A stretch of DNA of 7,713 nucleotides from Prevotellaceae bacterium (lineage in GTDB: Bacteria > Bacteroidota > Bacteroidia > Bacteroidales > UBA932). The position numbers were made by a program, and so were the translations under genes. The DNA lies in assembly GCA_031257455.1 (NCBI GenBank), contig JAIROQ010000032.1, positions 1 through 7,713 of the forward strand, in the 5' to 3' direction. A model generated the notes under the pieces. That model was not told the origin of the DNA. It searched no databases and saw only the letters and a list, made by a program, of their open reading frames with translations. Shown piece by piece: positions 5,908 to 7,713 of this stretch; the stretch's first letter is position 1; each line of letters opens with the position of its first letter.

Positions 5908-6910
5908 TTGTTGCCAGCTGTCTGCTGATTTGCTCGAATTCCAGCAGGAACCCGTCATGCCCGTATGCAGAGGAAATCACTTCCAGCTTTGCATCCGGAA
6001 TATGTTCCGCCAGATATTGCATTTCGGATAAAGGAAACAGCACATCGCTGTCAATGGCGATGCACAGCGTCCGGGCCTTTATCGTGGACAGGGCTTTTTC
6101 CACGCCGCCGCGCCCGCGCCCTGTATTATGCGTATCAAGGCTCAATGTGAGATAATAATAAGCATAGGCATTAAAGCGTGCCGACAATTTTTTCCCCTGA
6201 TACTGCTGATAGCTGCAGGCGCGTTGCGCCAACAGGCAATCGCCGTCCGCTTCGGCCTGCGACAGGCCATAGCCGGTATAGGAACGGTACGACAGTAAGG
6301 CGATGGAACGCGCACACTCCAGTCCCTTTTCCCCGCCGGTAATATTCTTTTGCGCTTCAAAAGTCGAATCGGCTTTCAGCGCCATGCGCTGCGCTTCGTT
6401 GAACGCCGTACCCCACGGACTGATACGCGCATTGCAGGCAATGAGGCAGCTGTTCCTGATCAACGCCGGATGCGAAATCGTCCATTCGACCACCTGAAAC
6501 CCGCCGCTCGAGCCGCCGATAGCAAGGTCAATGCGGTCAATGCCGAGATGCGCCCGCAGCAACTCATGCGCCGCTATCATATCCCTGATAGAAATCAACG
6601 GAAAGTCGAGCAGGTATGGCTTTCCGTTGACCGGATGCAGCGATTGCGGGCCGGTGCTTCCATAACACGAACCAAGAATATTGGCGCAGATAATAAAGTA
6701 TTTTTCCGTATCGAAATATTTCCCTGCGCCCACCAATGTATTCCACCATTCTTCGGGGTTGGAGTTGGCGGTGAGGGCATGGCAAATCCAAATCACTTTT
6801 TTACCGGCGGCGCTTTCGCTGCTCGTGTGATAGCATATTTCTATCTCCGGCAGTATGCCGCCATTTTCCAGATAAAAAGGTTGGTTGTATTTATACAGGT
6901 GTTGCGTCAT
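5894..6910 (-). CDS. metX: Homoserine O-acetyltransferase
   Basis: The 338-residue alpha/beta-hydrolase-fold protein transfers acetyl from acetyl-CoA to homoserine, giving O-acetylhomoserine for direct sulfhydrylation or transsulfuration towards methionine. The N-terminus FYLENGGILPEIEICYHT (12-29) is typical of MetX. WICHALTANS (41-50) forms the early loop and NILGSCYGSTGP (77-88) is a family signature. The nucleophile elbow is GGSSGG with Ser134, and IDSDVLFP gives the acid, probably Asp289. GHDGFL supplies His318, completing the triad. The elbow has Ser where Met, Phe or Cys is more usual after the nucleophile. It is slightly shorter than many MetX proteins, but no domain is missing. It is 60 bp upstream of thrA, which makes its substrate, and both probably use the promoter at 6989-7019. 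A serine-acetylating or succinylating relative is possible but less likely in this context. Confidence 0.93.
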   Translation of the reverse strand: MTQHLYKYNQPFYLENGGILPEIEICYHTSSESAAGKKVIWICHALTANSNPEEWWNTLVGAGKYFDTEKYFIICANILGSCYGSTGPQSLHPVNGKPYLLDFPLISIRDMIAAHELLRAHLGIDRIDLAIGGSSGGFQVVEWTISHPALIRNSCLIACNARISPWGTAFNEAQRMALKADSTFEAQKNITGGEKGLECARSIALLSYRSYTGYGLSQAEADGDCLLAQRACSYQQYQGKKLSARFNAYAYYYLTLSLDTHNTGRGRGGVEKALSTIKARTLCIAIDSDVLFPLSEMQYLAEHIPDAKLEVISSAYGHDGFLLEFEQISRQLATTLNL

Positions 6911-6930
6911 TTGGTTAATCCGTTCGCATG

Positions 6931-6971
6931 ACCATCCGAATGGACGGCGATGGGGAAATAATATGGATGGT
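6931..6971 (-). other. metX leader with two competing hairpins
   Basis: On the minus strand, ACCATCC (6971-6965) can pair perfectly with GGATGGT (6937-6931). The same 3' segment can instead form the local hairpin CCAT-TCGG-ATGG (6943-6932). The two folds exclude each other and end about 20 nt before the metX ATG. I do not recognise a known SAM riboswitch core here. This could be chance pairing. Confidence 0.3.
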
Positions 6972-6988
6972 TGGCAAATTCACGGGCG

Positions 6989-7019
6989 CAAAGATAAAAC
7001 TTTATGGCGGAATTTCAAA
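6989..7019 (-). promoter_or_regulatory. Promoter of metX-thrA
   Basis: On the minus strand a -33 TTTG (7019-7016) and a -7 TATCTTTG (6996-6989) are separated by exactly 19 bp, a full match to the Bacteroidota housekeeping promoter pattern. Transcription would start near 6983 and give a leader of about 70 nt before metX. It is the best promoter in the window and probably also drives thrA. Confidence 0.75.
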
Positions 7020-7042
7020 AAAAATGAAGATTTGAGTTTCTT

Positions 7043-7122
7043 TGTTGAACTGTTGAGTTGTTGAATTGTTGAGTTGTTGAATTGTTGATTTGTTGAACTG
7101 TTGAACTGTTGATTTGTTTAGT
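7043..7122. repeat. Ten-copy 8-bp tandem array, core TGTTGA
   Basis: Ten octamers follow without interruption: TGTTGAAC (7043), then TGTTGAGT, TGTTGAAT, TGTTGAGT, TGTTGAAT, TGTTGATT, TGTTGAAC, TGTTGAAC, TGTTGATT and TGTTTAGT (7115-7122). The first six bases are nearly fixed and the last two vary. The array sits about 25 bp upstream of the metX -33 element. Confidence 0.9.
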
Positions 7123-7133
7123 GGCGTCAGCCA

Positions 7134-7181
7134 ATCTGTAAATCTGTAAATCCGTAATTAGTCACATTAGCACATTAATTA
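7134..7181. repeat. Second 8-bp periodic array, ATCTGTAA then ATTAGCAC types
   Basis: ATCTGTAA at 7134 and 7142 and ATCCGTAA at 7150 form three 8-bp units. TTAGTCAC (7158), ATTAGCAC (7166) and ATTAATTA (7174) continue the 8-bp phase with a new core. The array ends at the GC-rich hairpin beginning at 7181. Confidence 0.65.
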
Positions 7182-7316
7182 GCCCCTTTGGGGCTGCTTG
7201 TGAATAATCCCGTGCGTAAGCGCGGGGGTACAACGCATCCCCTTGCTTTTCGCACGGCATACTGCCGGTGCATCGCGGAAAACCCGTGCGCCGCGCGATG
7301 TGCAGGGTAGTGCATT
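7181..7316. other. GC-rich hairpin cluster, possible structured RNA or dispersed repeat
   Basis: This island differs sharply from its AT-rich surroundings and packs several stems. They are AGCCCC-TTT-GGGGCT (7181-7195), a 7-bp stem with one G-T pair around a GTAA tetraloop (7209-7226), a GCACGGC/GCCgGTGC hairpin (7252-7271), and CATCGCG/CGCGATG (7271-7277 with 7294-7300). CCGTGCG occurs at 7210 and 7284 and is complementary to CGCACGG at 7251, so alternative long-range pairings exist. No T tract follows the first hairpin. A 62-codon minus-strand frame (7367-7179) runs across it but has no protein-like features. Its end resembles small hypothetical peptides that I recall from Bacteroidales repeats. 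Confidence 0.45.
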
Positions 7317-7372
7317 TTGTGCTAAGGTTGTTTTGTTGCTAAAATAAGGTAGAAATAAGGTTTGCAACTTTT

Positions 7373-7456
7373 CGATACTCGATATTCGATTTGCGACTTT
7401 TCGACAGTGCGCTTGCCGCGACTTATGACTTACGACTTAAAACTTACGACTAAAAG
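7373..7456. repeat. 7-8 bp tandem arrays, CGA-type followed by CTTA-type
   Basis: CGATACT (7373), CGATATT (7380), CGATTTG (7387), CGACTTTT (7394) and CGACAGTG (7402) form a CGA-led array whose first part is the reverse complement of the array at 3348-3390. From 7422 the units become CTTATGA, CTTACGA, CTTAAAA, CTTACGA and CTAAAAG, a strict 7-bp phase. Confidence 0.75.
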
Positions 7457-7457
7457 G

Positions 7458-7506
7458 CATTTTCAACTTTCAATTCTCCATTTTCAATTAAATTACGCTT
7501 TACGCA
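7458..7506. repeat. Loose TTTCAA and TTACGC repeats
   Basis: CATTTTCAA (7458), CTTTCAATT (7467) and CATTTTCAATT (7479) are irregular repeats of about 9-11 bp. TTACGCT (7493) and TTACGCA (7500) then form a 7-bp pair. They continue the short-period pattern up to the AT-rich promoter region. Confidence 0.5.
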
Positions 7507-7551
7507 TCTTGCTTAACGCGTAACTAAAAAAAATAAAAAATTACAAAAATA

Positions 7552-7581
7552 TTTGTAAATAAAAAATATTGTATATATTTG
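7552..7581 (+). promoter_or_regulatory. Plus-strand promoter of the gene at the window end
   Basis: TTTG (7552-7555) and TATATTTG (7574-7581) match the Bacteroidota -33 and -7 elements with an 18-bp spacer, one base shorter than the usual range. The upstream DNA is strongly A-rich, as an UP-like element would be. Transcription from about 7588 gives a leader of about 100 nt before the ATG at 7688. Confidence 0.65.
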
Positions 7582-7615
7582 TACCATTATTACACTTCTT
7601 TGACGTATTGGAATT

Positions 7616-7634
7616 GATATATTAAAAATATATC
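7616..7634 (+). other. Hairpin in the long 5' leader
   Basis: GATATATT (7616-7623) and AATATATC (7627-7634) pair perfectly over eight bases around AAA. The stem is AT-only apart from its closing G-C pair, so it would be weak. It lies within the leader, about 54 nt before the ATG. A GCGA/TCGC pairing follows near 7652-7670. Confidence 0.45.
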
Positions 7635-7687
7635 GCTTTAACTTTTATTCTGCGAGATCTTCGAAATCGCGAAAATTTCAATCACAC

Positions 7688-7713
7688 ATGAATAATAAGT
7701 CGAAGCAACCATA
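7688..7713 (+). CDS. Start of an unidentified gene, cut by the window end
   Basis: An ATG at 7688 opens the frame MNNKSKQP and runs off the window after eight complete codons. It is supported mainly by the promoter at 7552-7581 and the plus-strand leader. No clear Shine-Dalgarno precedes it, as is common in this phylum. Eight residues, basic and polar, do not allow a product to be named. Confidence 0.45.

Noticed and set aside
6350..6931. 193-codon plus-strand frame opposite metX
   Set aside because: Shadow of metX; no promoter and no protein-like motif.
6911..6988. SAM-II or other known SAM riboswitch before metX
   Set aside because: The conserved core expected for these classes was not visible; only generic competing hairpins are seen.
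7043..7181. Possible CRISPR array
   Set aside because: The repeat units are only 8 bp and contiguous, with no unique spacers and no cas genes nearby.
7181..7195. Intrinsic terminator (AGCCCC-TTT-GGGGCT)
   Set aside because: No T tract follows on either strand and no gene ends nearby, so it is treated as part of the structured element.
7179..7367. 62-codon minus-strand frame across the GC-rich element
   Set aside because: It spans several palindromic stems, lacks a promoter and start context, and looks like translation of a structured repeat.

Overview
The window looks like a chromosomal segment from a member of the Bacteroidota, probably Bacteroidales. Four things point there: promoters of the TAnnTTTG (-7) type with no sigma70-like boxes, start codons without clear Shine-Dalgarno sequences, a fused 811-residue aspartokinase/homoserine dehydrogenase, and a MetX gene directly upstream of it. 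Genus cannot be fixed from the sequence alone.

Layout. Bases 1-231 hold no gene I can support. They carry a GC-rich, roughly 31-bp tandem repeat whose units look like small terminators on the minus strand. A tRNA-Ser(CGA) gene (232-318, minus) and recX (382-846, plus) diverge from a short region whose two -7 boxes form a perfect inverted repeat. recX ends tail-to-tail with a GNAT acetyltransferase gene (843-1541, minus), the two stop codons sharing a CTAG. Then follow, all on the minus strand, a DUF2867-family gene (1647-2132), a gene for two fused GNAT domains (2313-3323), thrA (3398-5833) and metX (5894-6910).

How the genes work together. ThrA catalyses the first and third steps of the aspartate pathway and delivers homoserine. 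MetX acetylates homoserine for methionine synthesis. The two genes are 60 bp apart and probably share the promoter upstream of metX (6989-7019). The double GNAT gene lies 74 bp after thrA with no promoter seen between them, so it may be read through. The DUF2867 and single-GNAT genes each have their own -7-like box, and the two boxes sit in near-identical 22-bp sequences.

Bases 6911-7687 contain no convincing gene. This 777-bp region has the metX leader and promoter, several different 7-8 bp tandem arrays, a compact GC-rich hairpin cluster (7181-7316), and a plus-strand promoter with a roughly 100-nt leader. The leader runs into the first codons of a gene cut off by the window end (7688-7713).

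The most unusual aspect is the intergenic DNA. Nearly every sizeable gap around the thrA-metX block contains a short-period (7-8 bp) array, each with a different core sequence. One array supplies the last codons and stop of metX. I found no CRISPR array, insertion sequence, toxin-antitoxin pair or clear new defence system.
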